This document shows positions 1 through 5,583 of a DNA stretch of 5,758 nt, piece after piece; position 1 is the first letter of the stretch; every line of letters starts with the position of its first letter. Source of the stretch: Oscillospiraceae bacterium (GTDB lineage: Bacteria; Bacillota; Clostridia; Oscillospirales; Oscillospiraceae); the NCBI GenBank assembly GCA_031266955.1, contig JAISAA010000087.1, forward strand, positions 1-5,758. The letters are read 5' to 3'. Under the pieces are notes generated by a model. That model was not told where the DNA came from. It made no database searches and worked only from the letters and a program-made list of their open reading frames with translations. Position numbers and translations under genes: made by a program.

Positions 1-25
1 AAAATGATGAAAGGGTGGGGATACC

Positions 26-2053
26 ATGCGGCTCATAATAGACGGCGACTCCTTCCCTTTCATAAACGAGGCGGTAAAAATCGCCGTCAGCCGCAACACT
101 GAATACATAATTTTCGCGAATAAGCAGCGCAGGCCGATCAAAAAATACGAGCACGCGTGGATAACAGTACCGAATTTTTACGGCAGCGCAGACCTTGCGA
201 TACTCGAAAGCCTGCGCGACGACGACGTCGTCGTGACGGACGACCGCGCGCTCGCCGCCGAGTGCGCCGACAAGGGCGCGACCGTTATGCGCAGCCACGG
301 CGGGAATTTCGACAAAAAGCACTCGACGAAGGAATACGCGAGACTCAGAAAAATGAGCGCCGCCGAGCGCGACGGCGTGCTCGCGGTGAAAAAGCGTCTG
401 CTCACGCTCCGGCTCGAAAGCGCGCTTGACGGCTCCGGCGACGACGCGGCGGCGGAGCGCGAGAGGCGGTCTCTTTTTGCAAAGCTCAACGGCTTGTACA
501 CCGCGAGGCTTCTGCCGGGCGCGCGGATACGCGCGGTTACCAGAGGCCTGCCGCCCGCGCGCTCGTTCGGAGGTTCAAGCGCGCGGGATAAGAGATTCGT
601 CCGCGCGAGGCGGCGGCGCAATAAAGCGTTTCGCCGCCGCTCGGCGGGCGTATTTTACATAAGAGGCAAGCGGTATTACGGCGCCGGCAAGCGCGGCTCC
701 GCGGAAAGGCGGCGCCTTCGCGAACGCGCCGCCCATGAGCTCGACGCCGCCGAAGCGCAAAAGCTTTTGGCGGCGCTGGAGCTCTCCCGCGTCAAGGTCC
801 GCCGCAAGGCGCGCGAAGCCGCAGAACGCCAGAATCGCGAGGCCGCCGAAATCGAGAGACTCGGGGCGAAAAAAAACACCGAGCTGACCCAAGCGGAGCG
901 CGAGCGCCTTGACGCTTTCCATAAAGAGAAAACAGCGGCTCTCGAGCACGAAAAGCTCGCCGCGGAGCATTCCTCGGAACGCGTAAGGCTTGCCCGGGGA
1001 ATCGAAACGCTCGCCGCTAAAAAGCTCTCGCTGCTCGTCGAGGACAAGCGCGCCTCCGACGAAGCGGCAAGGCGCGAGGCTGAAAGGCTCAAAAAGCTCT
1101 CCGAGAAGGCGCGAAATGCCGAAGCCGCCGCGAGGCAAGCGACCGCAAAGTTCAACAGACACAGCACCGCCGACAAGCGCTCCGCCGCGGAAAACAGCGA
1201 CCGCGCCGCTGCCAAGCTCGAGTCACGCGCCAAAGCAAAGCTTGAAACCGCCGCCGTCCGCGAGCGCGAAATAACCGAGAACGGGGAGCTTTACCTTCTC
1301 ACCAGAGCCTTGGACGACAAGCGCTTCGAGGCGATCAAGGCCTCCATCCGGGAAAGCCGGCGCGCCGCGGAGGAGCTGAAGGCCCGCGCCGCCGCGCAGC
1401 GCGTTTCCGCAGACTACAACAGAAGCCTTATCAGGTATTACGACGAGCTTTTCGCCAAGCGGGTTGAAGCCGTCGCCGCCGCCGCGGATAAAGTCTTAGC
1501 CGCCGAGAGTGCTGAAAGCGACTTCGCGGCGCTCCGCCAAAAAACCGCCGCGGAGCAACGCGAAAGTATCGTCGCGCAGAACCTCGCGCACCAAAAAGCG
1601 AAGCGGGAGAGGATAGAGGCTGAATACCGTCATGCCGCGGGGCTGGAGCCGGCCCCGGCGCGGATATATCCGGCAACGGCAAGGTCCTCGGAAGCCGCGG
1701 CGAAATACGCAGAAATTATATACGGGCCCGAGCCTGACGACGAGCTGATACCCGATGAGATATACGCCGAATTCGATATACGCGCCGAAGAGGATAGCAA
1801 TCGTAGCGCGGAGCCGGAGACCGATTGGCACAAAAAGCTGAGAGCCCTGCGGGACGAGTGGTTTCAAGCGCCGGAGACGAAGGTTCAAATCACAGAGACG
1901 AAGCTTCAAAGCCCGGAAGCGGCGGCGCAAGCGGAGCCGGAGGAGCCTCCGGCTCCGCCGCCTCAAGCTCCGGGCCGGGCAAAGCTGGCTAAGCTGCTGC
2001 GGCTGCTGTACGACTCCGTCAGGGACATCGCGGCGGCGGTGCGTAGTAAATAG
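26..2053 (+). CDS. YaiI/YqxD (DUF188)-family PIN-like domain protein with long basic coiled-coil extension
   Basis: The protein has 675 residues. Residues 1-115 align by eye with the YaiI/YqxD family (DUF188, a PIN-like fold of unproven function, possibly a nuclease or RNA-related). Visible matches are IDGDSFP at 5-11 (family VDADACP), FANKQRR at 30-36, VPNFYGSADLAI at 48-59 (family V..GFD.AD..I), VVVTDD at 68-73 (family .VITAD) and ADKGA at 81-85. Acidic residues D6, D8 and D73 are candidate active-site positions. Ordinary members are about 150 residues, so some 540 residues are extra. Residues 141-235 are rich in Arg, with RARRRRNKAFRRR near 193-205 and a short Tyr/Gly patch (YIRGKRYYGAGKRG, 211-224), which suggests nucleic-acid contact. 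Residues 225-535 are charged, rich in Ala, Glu, Lys and Arg, and read as long coiled coil. Residues 540-650 are acidic and Pro-rich with a short heptapeptide repeat. Residues 651-675 form a basic amphipathic end. No signal peptide or membrane segment is seen. The start at 26 has a purine-rich AAAGGGTGGGG upstream and gives the complete DUF188 N-terminus. The domain call is fairly secure; the function of the fusion is unknown. Confidence 0.8.
   Translation: MRLIIDGDSFPFINEAVKIAVSRNTEYIIFANKQRRPIKKYEHAWITVPNFYGSADLAILESLRDDDVVVTDDRALAAECADKGATVMRSHGGNFDKKHSTKEYARLRKMSAAERDGVLAVKKRLLTLRLESALDGSGDDAAAERERRSLFAKLNGLYTARLLPGARIRAVTRGLPPARSFGGSSARDKRFVRARRRRNKAFRRRSAGVFYIRGKRYYGAGKRGSAERRRLRERAAHELDAAEAQKLLAALELSRVKVRRKAREAAERQNREAAEIERLGAKKNTELTQAERERLDAFHKEKTAALEHEKLAAEHSSERVRLARGIETLAAKKLSLLVEDKRASDEAARREAERLKKLSEKARNAEAAARQATAKFNRHSTADKRSAAENSDRAAAKLESRAKAKLETAAVREREITENGELYLLTRALDDKRFEAIKASIRESRRAAEELKARAAAQRVSADYNRSLIRYYDELFAKRVEAVAAAADKVLAAESAESDFAALRQKTAAEQRESIVAQNLAHQKAKRERIEAEYRHAAGLEPAPARIYPATARSSEAAAKYAEIIYGPEPDDELIPDEIYAEFDIRAEEDSNRSAEPETDWHKKLRALRDEWFQAPETKVQITETKLQSPEAAAQAEPEEPPAPPPQAPGRAKLAKLLRLLYDSVRDIAAAVRSK
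1863..1925 (+). repeat. Three 21-bp in-frame tandem units (heptapeptide repeat)
   Basis: Units begin at 1863, 1884 and 1905, each starting with TTCAA. Units 1 and 2 share GAGACGAAG at 1874 and 1895. They encode FQAPETK, VQITETK and LQSPEAA (residues 613-633), a seven-residue period with a hydrophobic residue, then Gln, then Glu at fixed positions. The third unit is the most diverged. The array lies in the C-terminal tail of the DUF188 coiled-coil protein, just before a Pro-rich stretch. Confidence 0.65.
1931..1958. repeat. Perfect 13-bp-stem palindrome inside the coding region
   Basis: GCGGAGCCGGAGG (1931-1943) is followed by AG and then its exact reverse complement, CCTCCGGCTCCGC (1946-1958). 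It lies in the Glu/Pro-rich tail of the DUF188 coiled-coil gene, about 95 bases before the stop. RNA from either strand could form a very stable hairpin. No T-run follows, so it is not a standard terminator. Confidence 0.7.
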
Positions 2054-2056
2054 TCG

Positions 2057-2076
2057 AAAAAAGGATACTTTTTTTT
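2057..2076 (+). terminator. Weak A-tract/T-tract hairpin after the DUF188 gene
   Basis: Four bases after the stop codon, AAAAAAG (2057-2063) can pair with CTTTTTT (2068-2074) around the loop GATA, and the T-run continues to 2076. The stem is almost all A-U, so it would be a poor terminator. On the minus strand GGATA/TATCC followed by six T is an equally weak alternative. The rest of the 2054-2157 gap shows no clear promoter. Confidence 0.2.
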
Positions 2077-2146
2077 ATCCCCGGCGCAATATTTTCTTGC
2101 CCGGCCCGCCTTTTATTAGTGAGGGGCCTTTTAATATGCGCGAAAG

Positions 2147-2156
2147 AAGGGGTGAT
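2147..2156 (+). promoter_or_regulatory. Strong ribosome binding site for the sigma factor gene
   Basis: AAGGGGTGAT is nearly the full consensus AAGGAGGTGAT and sits directly before ATG 2158. This favours the ATG at 2158 over the upstream in-frame GTG at 2119, whose 13 extra codons would include this site. Confidence 0.75.
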
Positions 2157-2157
2157 A

Positions 2158-2676
2158 ATGGATGACTTAGACGGCCTGCGCCGTGAGCTTGTCGGATATG
2201 TCAGGCGGAAGTTCGGCTCGCGCGCGGACGTCGCGGGGCGGGCGGAGGACATTGTGCAGCAGGCGTTCGCGAGCATCGCGCCGGAGCTTTGGAACTTCGG
2301 GTATCTGGCAAAGGCCTGTCTGCGGCTGGGGTATAAGGTCGTCGCCGACGCGGCGCGGTACGTCCCGCTGATCGACGCGGACACAGCCGTCGATGAGATC
2401 GCGGTTGCCGACGACACCGCCGCGATACTGCAATCGCTTGAAACGCTGACAAAGATCCAGCGCATCGTGATCGAGCAGCGGTATTACGGCCAGTTCAGCT
2501 TTGACGAGATCGCCGCGAAGAATGATTTGAACCTGAACACAGTCCTCTCGCACCACAGGCGCGCGCTTGCCAAGCTGCGCTCCGTGCTCGCGCCGTTCTT
2601 CGCCCCCGCGGATCGTCACAGAGCAAGCCGTCGCAGCACAAATTATAATAATAACGGAGGAAATGACAATGTTTAA
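2158..2676 (+). CDS. ECF-type RNA polymerase sigma-70 factor
   Basis: The protein has 172 residues, the usual size for an extracytoplasmic-function (ECF) sigma factor, which directs RNA polymerase to a small set of promoters. Region 2 is visible as RAEDIVQQAF (28-37, family .AEDLVQE.F) and FGYLAKACLRLGYKVVADAAR (47-67, which fits the -10-recognition helix). Region 4 starts near residue 90: LETLTKIQRIVIEQRYYGQFSFDEIAA (94-120) followed by LNLNTVLSHHRRALAKLRSVL (124-144), the helix-turn-helix pattern with the typical NTV.S...RAL.KLR ending. The linker between the two regions is short. After residue 150 comes a basic then Asn/Gly-rich tail (NYNNNGGNDNV), which is not part of the family fold. The DNA encoding that tail contains the ribosome binding site of the next gene, and the stop codon overlaps that gene's start by 8 bases, so the tail may exist mainly because the frame runs through this site. 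No anti-sigma factor with an obvious membrane segment lies next to it. The subfamily and target promoters cannot be told from the sequence. Confidence 0.85.
   Translation: MDDLDGLRRELVGYVRRKFGSRADVAGRAEDIVQQAFASIAPELWNFGYLAKACLRLGYKVVADAARYVPLIDADTAVDEIAVADDTAAILQSLETLTKIQRIVIEQRYYGQFSFDEIAAKNDLNLNTVLSHHRRALAKLRSVLAPFFAPADRHRASRRSTNYNNNGGNDNV
2656..2660 (+). promoter_or_regulatory. Ribosome binding site that decides the start of the unknown gene
   Basis: GGAGG lies 8 bases before ATG 2669 but only 2 bases before the in-frame ATG 2663, so 2669 is the favoured start. The site is inside the last codons of the sigma factor gene, which suggests translational coupling. Confidence 0.75.
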
Positions 2677-3589
2677 CGAAAAACAGTTGTGGCAGTTTGA
2701 AAAATTGCTGCGCAAGGCGGACACGATCTCAACGCTGCTGCAATTTGAGTCCGCCCGCGAGTATCCAACGCTTGAGGTGTGGGACTACACGGTGCTGGCA
2801 TATGAGCTGTCGAGGCTCAGCGGAGAGCTGCACGGGTTGTACGAAGCGGAGAGGTTTGATAAAATATCAAACAAGGATATGGCGCTTGACATCGCCGGAG
2901 AGCTGTACGCGCTGCATGTAAATCTCAGTCTGAAGCTGCTGCGCGACGACGGCGGCAGCTTTTTGACGGTCGCGACAAGGGCAATCGCGGTCTTGGGGAG
3001 CGCAATAATGCAAATATATTTTGGTATTCGCGAGCTGTACGGCGCTCCGTTTAAGCAGCCTTTAGATACAGACTGGGGCGGGCCTTTCTTTGGCTCCGGG
3101 ACTCCGGAATCGCACAAAGCGGTATATCTGACTTCAAATATGACGGTTTTCCAGATAGGCGGCGTGACGCTGACTCTGAGTGCGCACAAGGTGAAAGAGG
3201 TGCTTCGCGCCGTCGATGCCGGCGCGCTCGCCGAGGGCAAGGTCACGGTGCGCGGTCAGGATTATCCGATACTCAACCCCGCGGCAAGGCTCGGCTTAGA
3301 GCTCCTGCGTACGGGCCCCACCTCGTTCCGGGATATGGAAACCGTTTCGTTCTTAATGGTCGAGAACGAGCAGTCCTTCGGCGACAAGAACCGCACGTCA
3401 ATGCTGGCGATAGACAGCGGCAAGTTCTGGGGGTTCAGCTATGTCGGCGTGGGCATCCCAAAGCCCTGCGACGCCTCGAACCCGTTCGCGCCATACGCAT
3501 ATGAGGCGTGGGGCGAAGCGCCGAATCAATATGTGTTCATAGACCTTTGGGCGGCAAGCGGCGAGGCGCCGGAAAGGTGGGAGTGGTGA
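2669..3589 (+). CDS. Hypothetical protein translationally coupled to the sigma factor
   Basis: I do not recognise a family for this 306-residue protein. The start at ATG 2669 is set by GGAGG 8 bases upstream and overlaps the sigma factor stop by 8 bases (ATGTTTAA). The N-terminal part (1-125) reads as helical, with regular hydrophobic spacing (FEKLLRKADTISTLLQFES, YELSRLSGELHGLYEAERF) and a more apolar stretch, FLTVATRAIAVLGSAIMQIYF, at 98-118. That stretch contains an Arg and is more likely a buried helix than a membrane segment. From about 125 on, the protein looks like a beta-rich globular domain: Gly/Pro-rich PLDTDWGGPFFGSGTPES (131-148), TVFQIGGVTLTLSAHKVKEVL (159-179), VTVRGQDYPI (192-201), and an aromatic end (GKFWGFSYVGVGIPKP, YVFIDLWAASGEAPERWEW). 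No signal peptide, catalytic motif or zinc site stands out, and there is a single Cys (267). The coupling suggests it works with or is controlled together with the sigma factor, but a direct anti-sigma role cannot be claimed. Confidence 0.8.
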   Translation: MFNEKQLWQFEKLLRKADTISTLLQFESAREYPTLEVWDYTVLAYELSRLSGELHGLYEAERFDKISNKDMALDIAGELYALHVNLSLKLLRDDGGSFLTVATRAIAVLGSAIMQIYFGIRELYGAPFKQPLDTDWGGPFFGSGTPESHKAVYLTSNMTVFQIGGVTLTLSAHKVKEVLRAVDAGALAEGKVTVRGQDYPILNPAARLGLELLRTGPTSFRDMETVSFLMVENEQSFGDKNRTSMLAIDSGKFWGFSYVGVGIPKPCDASNPFAPYAYEAWGEAPNQYVFIDLWAASGEAPERWEW

Positions 3590-3626
3590 TAACGCCGCCC
3601 GCAGAGCGGACGGACGTTTGATTACA

Positions 3627-3662
3627 CGTGCCTGCGGGCACGGGGAACGCGCCGCGGGCGCG
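3627..3662. terminator. Two adjacent GC-rich hairpins in the convergent gap
   Basis: The 88-base gap between the two convergent genes holds CGTGCC-TGCG-GGCACG (3627-3642) and CGCGCC-GCG-GGCGCG (3648-3662). Both are symmetrical and could act on either strand. Neither is followed by a T-run, so intrinsic termination is uncertain. Confidence 0.3.
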
Positions 3663-3677
3663 ACGGGGGCAAGAGGT

Positions 3678-4955
3678 TCAGTCTTCCTGCTGCGCGCGCC
3701 GTTCTAATCTTTCGCGCGCCGATATGAACCCGCGCCGCGCCGCGGCTCCGAGTCCGATTATCACAAGCGCCGTGACAGCCGTAAACAGCGTAAACAGCAC
3801 GGCGTCCTTCCAGCTCATCGTCGCGGCGCGCGTATTGCCCGCTCCGCGCAAAAAAAGCAGCCAGGACTCCGCCTGCGCGGAGCCGGCTTTCATAAGCCAC
3901 ACCTTCACATAATCAAGCCCCTGCATATACACCTGAATAAGCTGCATATGCGCGAGATACATAGCGAGCGAAATGCGCCCCGGCCCGCGCCATACGGCCT
4001 TATTCATAAACCGCGAAAACCAAGTCCGATTCAGAAACGAGAACATTATGATCAGCATCAGATACGGTATCCTGCGGAAATTGTCTAACGAGACGGGCTG
4101 ATAAAACGTCAGCGCGAGAAAACGGAAAATCGCGTAAAGCTCCAGCAGGGACAGCGCGGCCTTCGCTATCGCGCCGAATTTCTTCTTCGACAAATGCTCG
4201 CACAGCGTCGCCGCCGCGACGCCGAGGCTCATTTCCGCGGCGGCGTGGACCGTCGCGGCGTTAAACGCGCCCATCTTCACACTGTGGTCGATAAGCATAC
4301 TCGAGTTTAGCGTGAACAGGATGTAAAGCAGCACGCCGAGCGCCGGCGCGAGAAACACCGTGAGCTCGTAATGCCTGTTTATCGCATAAGTATAAATATA
4401 CCCCACAAGCAGCAGCGCGGTCAAAAACCACAGCGGAATTATCGGCGCGAAGAAATTGTTCACCCCGAACGGCGTGCCGACAAGCATTAAAAGCTCCCAC
4501 TCCGTATCCATCAAGCGCTGCAAAAGCCCCGGCGCCGGCCCATAGCTAAAGCCGGAGCCGGCTCTGAGATCGATTCCGAGCGCCGGATAAAGCACGATCC
4601 CCAGCAGCAGCGTGATAACAAGCGCCGGATAGATCGCCAGCAGCTTCTTTTTCACGAAATCAATTGCCAATCGGCGCGCCTCGCCGGGCGTCGGGGGCGC
4701 GCCGAGCTTCGTTGCGCGGCGTCTGGCCGACAGCGCCAGCGTAAAGCCCGCCAGTATGAAGAAGAATTCCACCGCGCTTGAGCCCGACGGCATAAGCTTT
4801 TTTACCGGGTTCAGATAAATCTCGAGGTGGTATATCCCCACCAGCGCTGTGAAAAAGAATCTCCAAAACTCGACGCTGTTGATGCGCCGTCTCGGCGGCT
4901 CGCTTGGCGATTCTTGCGGCGCTTGCCGCGCCGCGGCAATTGCTGTATCGGACAT
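3678..4955 (-). CDS. Membrane acyltransferase, acyltransferase-3 (OafA/YrhL-like) family
   Basis: The protein has 425 residues and many hydrophobic helices (about ten). Members transfer acyl groups, often acetyl, to sugars or other cell-envelope substrates. The family signature is clear at the N-terminus: RINSVEFWRFFFTALVGIYHLEIYL (24-48), with R32 and the conserved His at 43, then SGSSAVEFFFILAGFTLALS (57-76). Further family-like features are IPLWFLTALLLVGYIY (173-188) and ISLAMYLAHMQLIQVYM (328-344), with a His at 336 in the late helix. There is a short charged cytoplasmic N-terminus (1-27) and a charged, Arg-rich C-terminus (407-425). No SGNH hydrolase domain is fused at the C-terminus, unlike OafA. 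The length fits single-domain members. The start at 4955 is supported by AAGGAG 9 bases upstream. It runs convergently with the sigma factor operon and has no glycan-biosynthesis neighbour in view, so the substrate cannot be predicted. Confidence 0.9.
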   Translation of the reverse strand: MSDTAIAAARQAPQESPSEPPRRRINSVEFWRFFFTALVGIYHLEIYLNPVKKLMPSGSSAVEFFFILAGFTLALSARRRATKLGAPPTPGEARRLAIDFVKKKLLAIYPALVITLLLGIVLYPALGIDLRAGSGFSYGPAPGLLQRLMDTEWELLMLVGTPFGVNNFFAPIIPLWFLTALLLVGYIYTYAINRHYELTVFLAPALGVLLYILFTLNSSMLIDHSVKMGAFNAATVHAAAEMSLGVAAATLCEHLSKKKFGAIAKAALSLLELYAIFRFLALTFYQPVSLDNFRRIPYLMLIIMFSFLNRTWFSRFMNKAVWRGPGRISLAMYLAHMQLIQVYMQGLDYVKVWLMKAGSAQAESWLLFLRGAGNTRAATMSWKDAVLFTLFTAVTALVIIGLGAAARRGFISARERLERRAQQED

Positions 4956-4964
4956 ATTGCTTCG

Positions 4965-4970
4965 CTCCTT
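4965..4970 (-). promoter_or_regulatory. Ribosome binding site of the acyltransferase gene
   Basis: AAGGAG on the minus strand, 9 bases before the ATG at 4955, preceded by an A-rich stretch (GAAAAAATAAAAGGAG). It supports this start. No convincing promoter was found in the repeat region upstream. Confidence 0.7.
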
Positions 4971-4975
4971 TTATT

Positions 4976-4996
4976 TTTTCGTCTGCGCGGCGGGCG
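4976..4996 (+). repeat. Partial direct copy of a repeat box
   Basis: TTTTCGTCTGCGCGGCGGGCG recurs exactly 80 bases downstream at 5056-5076 with one change (T to C in TCGTC/TCGCC). It is a fragment of the box that begins the 5060 hairpin segment, left without the hairpin, next to the acyltransferase start. Confidence 0.55.
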
Positions 4997-5009
4997 GTTA
5001 CCCCGTCCC

Positions 5010-5034
5010 GTAGGGGCGAACTGTGTTCGCCCGG
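5010..5034 (+). repeat. GTAGGGG-type palindromic box, copy 1
   Basis: GTAGG is followed by GGCGAAC-TGT-GTTCGCC; the 8-bp stem GGGCGAAC/GTTCGCCC spans 5014-5032. It has the same design as the boxes at 5273 and 5323 but a different stem interior, and it lies at the outer end of the left arm. Confidence 0.6.
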
Positions 5035-5076
5035 TTTCCTTGTTTGAGGTATCCCTTTTCGCCTGCGCGGCGGGCG

Positions 5077-5104
5077 CCCCATTTCTTTGCGGAAAGAAAT
5101 GGGG
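5077..5104. repeat. Perfect 12-bp hairpin, copy 1
   Basis: The stem CCCCATTTCTTT (5077-5088) pairs with AAAGAAATGGGG (5093-5104) around the loop GCGG. An identical hairpin in reverse orientation is at 5556-5583. No T-run follows, so it is not a typical intrinsic terminator, although it could stop or stabilise transcripts. Confidence 0.75.
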
Positions 5105-5272
5105 GAAAGAACCGCCAAAGTGGGAGATCCCCCTTTGGAAACCCCCTCAAAGGGGGGACGGGGGATGCGGCCTTTTCGGTGGTGCGGTGTTTTTGGTCAA
5201 GGCGAATCGAGACGCCTACACCGTTGGTGTGGACGGGGGAATCGCGCCCTGTCGGTTAATGCACACCCCGTC

Positions 5273-5300
5273 GTAGGGGGCGGTGTCCACACCGCCCCGC
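5273..5300 (+). repeat. GTAGGGG-type palindromic box, copy 2
   Basis: GTAG is followed by a perfect 10-bp stem, GGGGCGGTGT (5277-5286) and ACACCGCCCC (5289-5298), around CC. It forms the inner end of the left arm. It differs from copy 3 only at two base pairs of the stem, both compensated. Confidence 0.7.
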
Positions 5301-5322
5301 CGTTCCCCATAAATTTCGGTAC

Positions 5323-5350
5323 GCGGGCGGGTGTGGACACCCGCCCCTAC
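5323..5350 (-). repeat. GTAGGGG-type palindromic box, copy 3
   Basis: On the minus strand GTAG is followed by GGGCGGGTGT-CC-ACACCCGCCC, a perfect 10-bp stem at 5325-5346. It faces copy 2 across a 22-base centre that contains AAATTT (5311-5316). Confidence 0.7.
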
Positions 5351-5555
5351 AAGGACGCGGGAACAGGGGCACAACCCCCGCACAACCCAGCGGCAGCGAA
5401 ACGCATCGATTCGCGTGTGGACACAGAGCGCTGCCGCACCACGCCCCCCGAAACAGCCCGCAAATGACAGCGCCGCGCCCATCGGTTGCGAACAACCCCC
5501 GTAAGCCCCCGCGATTCAGAGGATTCCAAAGGATTCTTCCTTTGGCGGTTCTTTC

Positions 5556-5583
5556 CCCCATTTCTTTCCGCAAAGAAATGGGG
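5556..5583. repeat. Perfect 12-bp hairpin, copy 2 (inverted)
   Basis: CCCCATTTCTTT (5556-5567), loop CCGC, AAAGAAATGGGG (5572-5583). It is the exact reverse complement of the hairpin at 5077-5104, loop included. Confidence 0.75.

Larger units (their letters stand above)
5010..5300 (+). repeat. Left arm of composite inverted intergenic repeat
   Basis: This gene-free arm carries an ordered set of landmarks found again, reverse-complemented and in mirror order, in 5323-5637. They are: a short hairpin (5014-5032), CCTTGTTT (5038-5045), CGCCTGCGCGGCG (5060-5072), the hairpin plus GAAAGAACCGCCAAAG (5077-5120), TTTGGAA (5134-5140), TGGTGCGG (5180-5187), GCGAATCGA (5202-5210) and the GTAGGGG palindrome (5273-5300). 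The closest match is 5074-5120, 47 bases identical to the reverse complement of the right arm. A further hairpin, CCCCCTTTG/CAAAGGGGG, sits at 5129-5156. Reading frames here are by-products of the high GC content. Confidence 0.75.

Noticed and set aside
219..234. Perfect 16-bp palindrome ACGACGAC/GTCGTCGT
   Set aside because: It follows directly from the codons for DDDVVV in the conserved DUF188 segment, so it needs no separate explanation.
575..1233. Long minus-strand open frames (185-195 codons) opposite the DUF188 coiled-coil gene
   Set aside because: Antisense shadows of GC-rich, Ala/Arg/Glu-rich coding DNA; Ser/Arg/Ala-rich, no domain and no ribosome binding site recognised.
1496..1966. 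Minus-strand frame of 156 codons opposite the gene's 3' part
   Set aside because: Arg/Leu-rich shadow with no recognisable motif; the plus strand has clear coding character there.
2097..2137. Possible promoter for the sigma factor (TTGCCC with TTTAAT or TATTAG)
   Set aside because: The spacing between the hexamers is about 27 or 10 bases, far from the usual 17; no convincing pair exists in the gap.
2644..2649. Perfect TATAAT just before the unknown gene
   Set aside because: No acceptable -35 box at 16-18 bases upstream, it lies inside the sigma coding region, and the implied transcript would start at the ribosome binding site itself.
2167..2724. Minus-strand frame of 185 codons opposite the sigma factor
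   Set aside because: The plus strand encodes clear sigma-70 region 2 and region 4 motifs; the antisense product has no family features.
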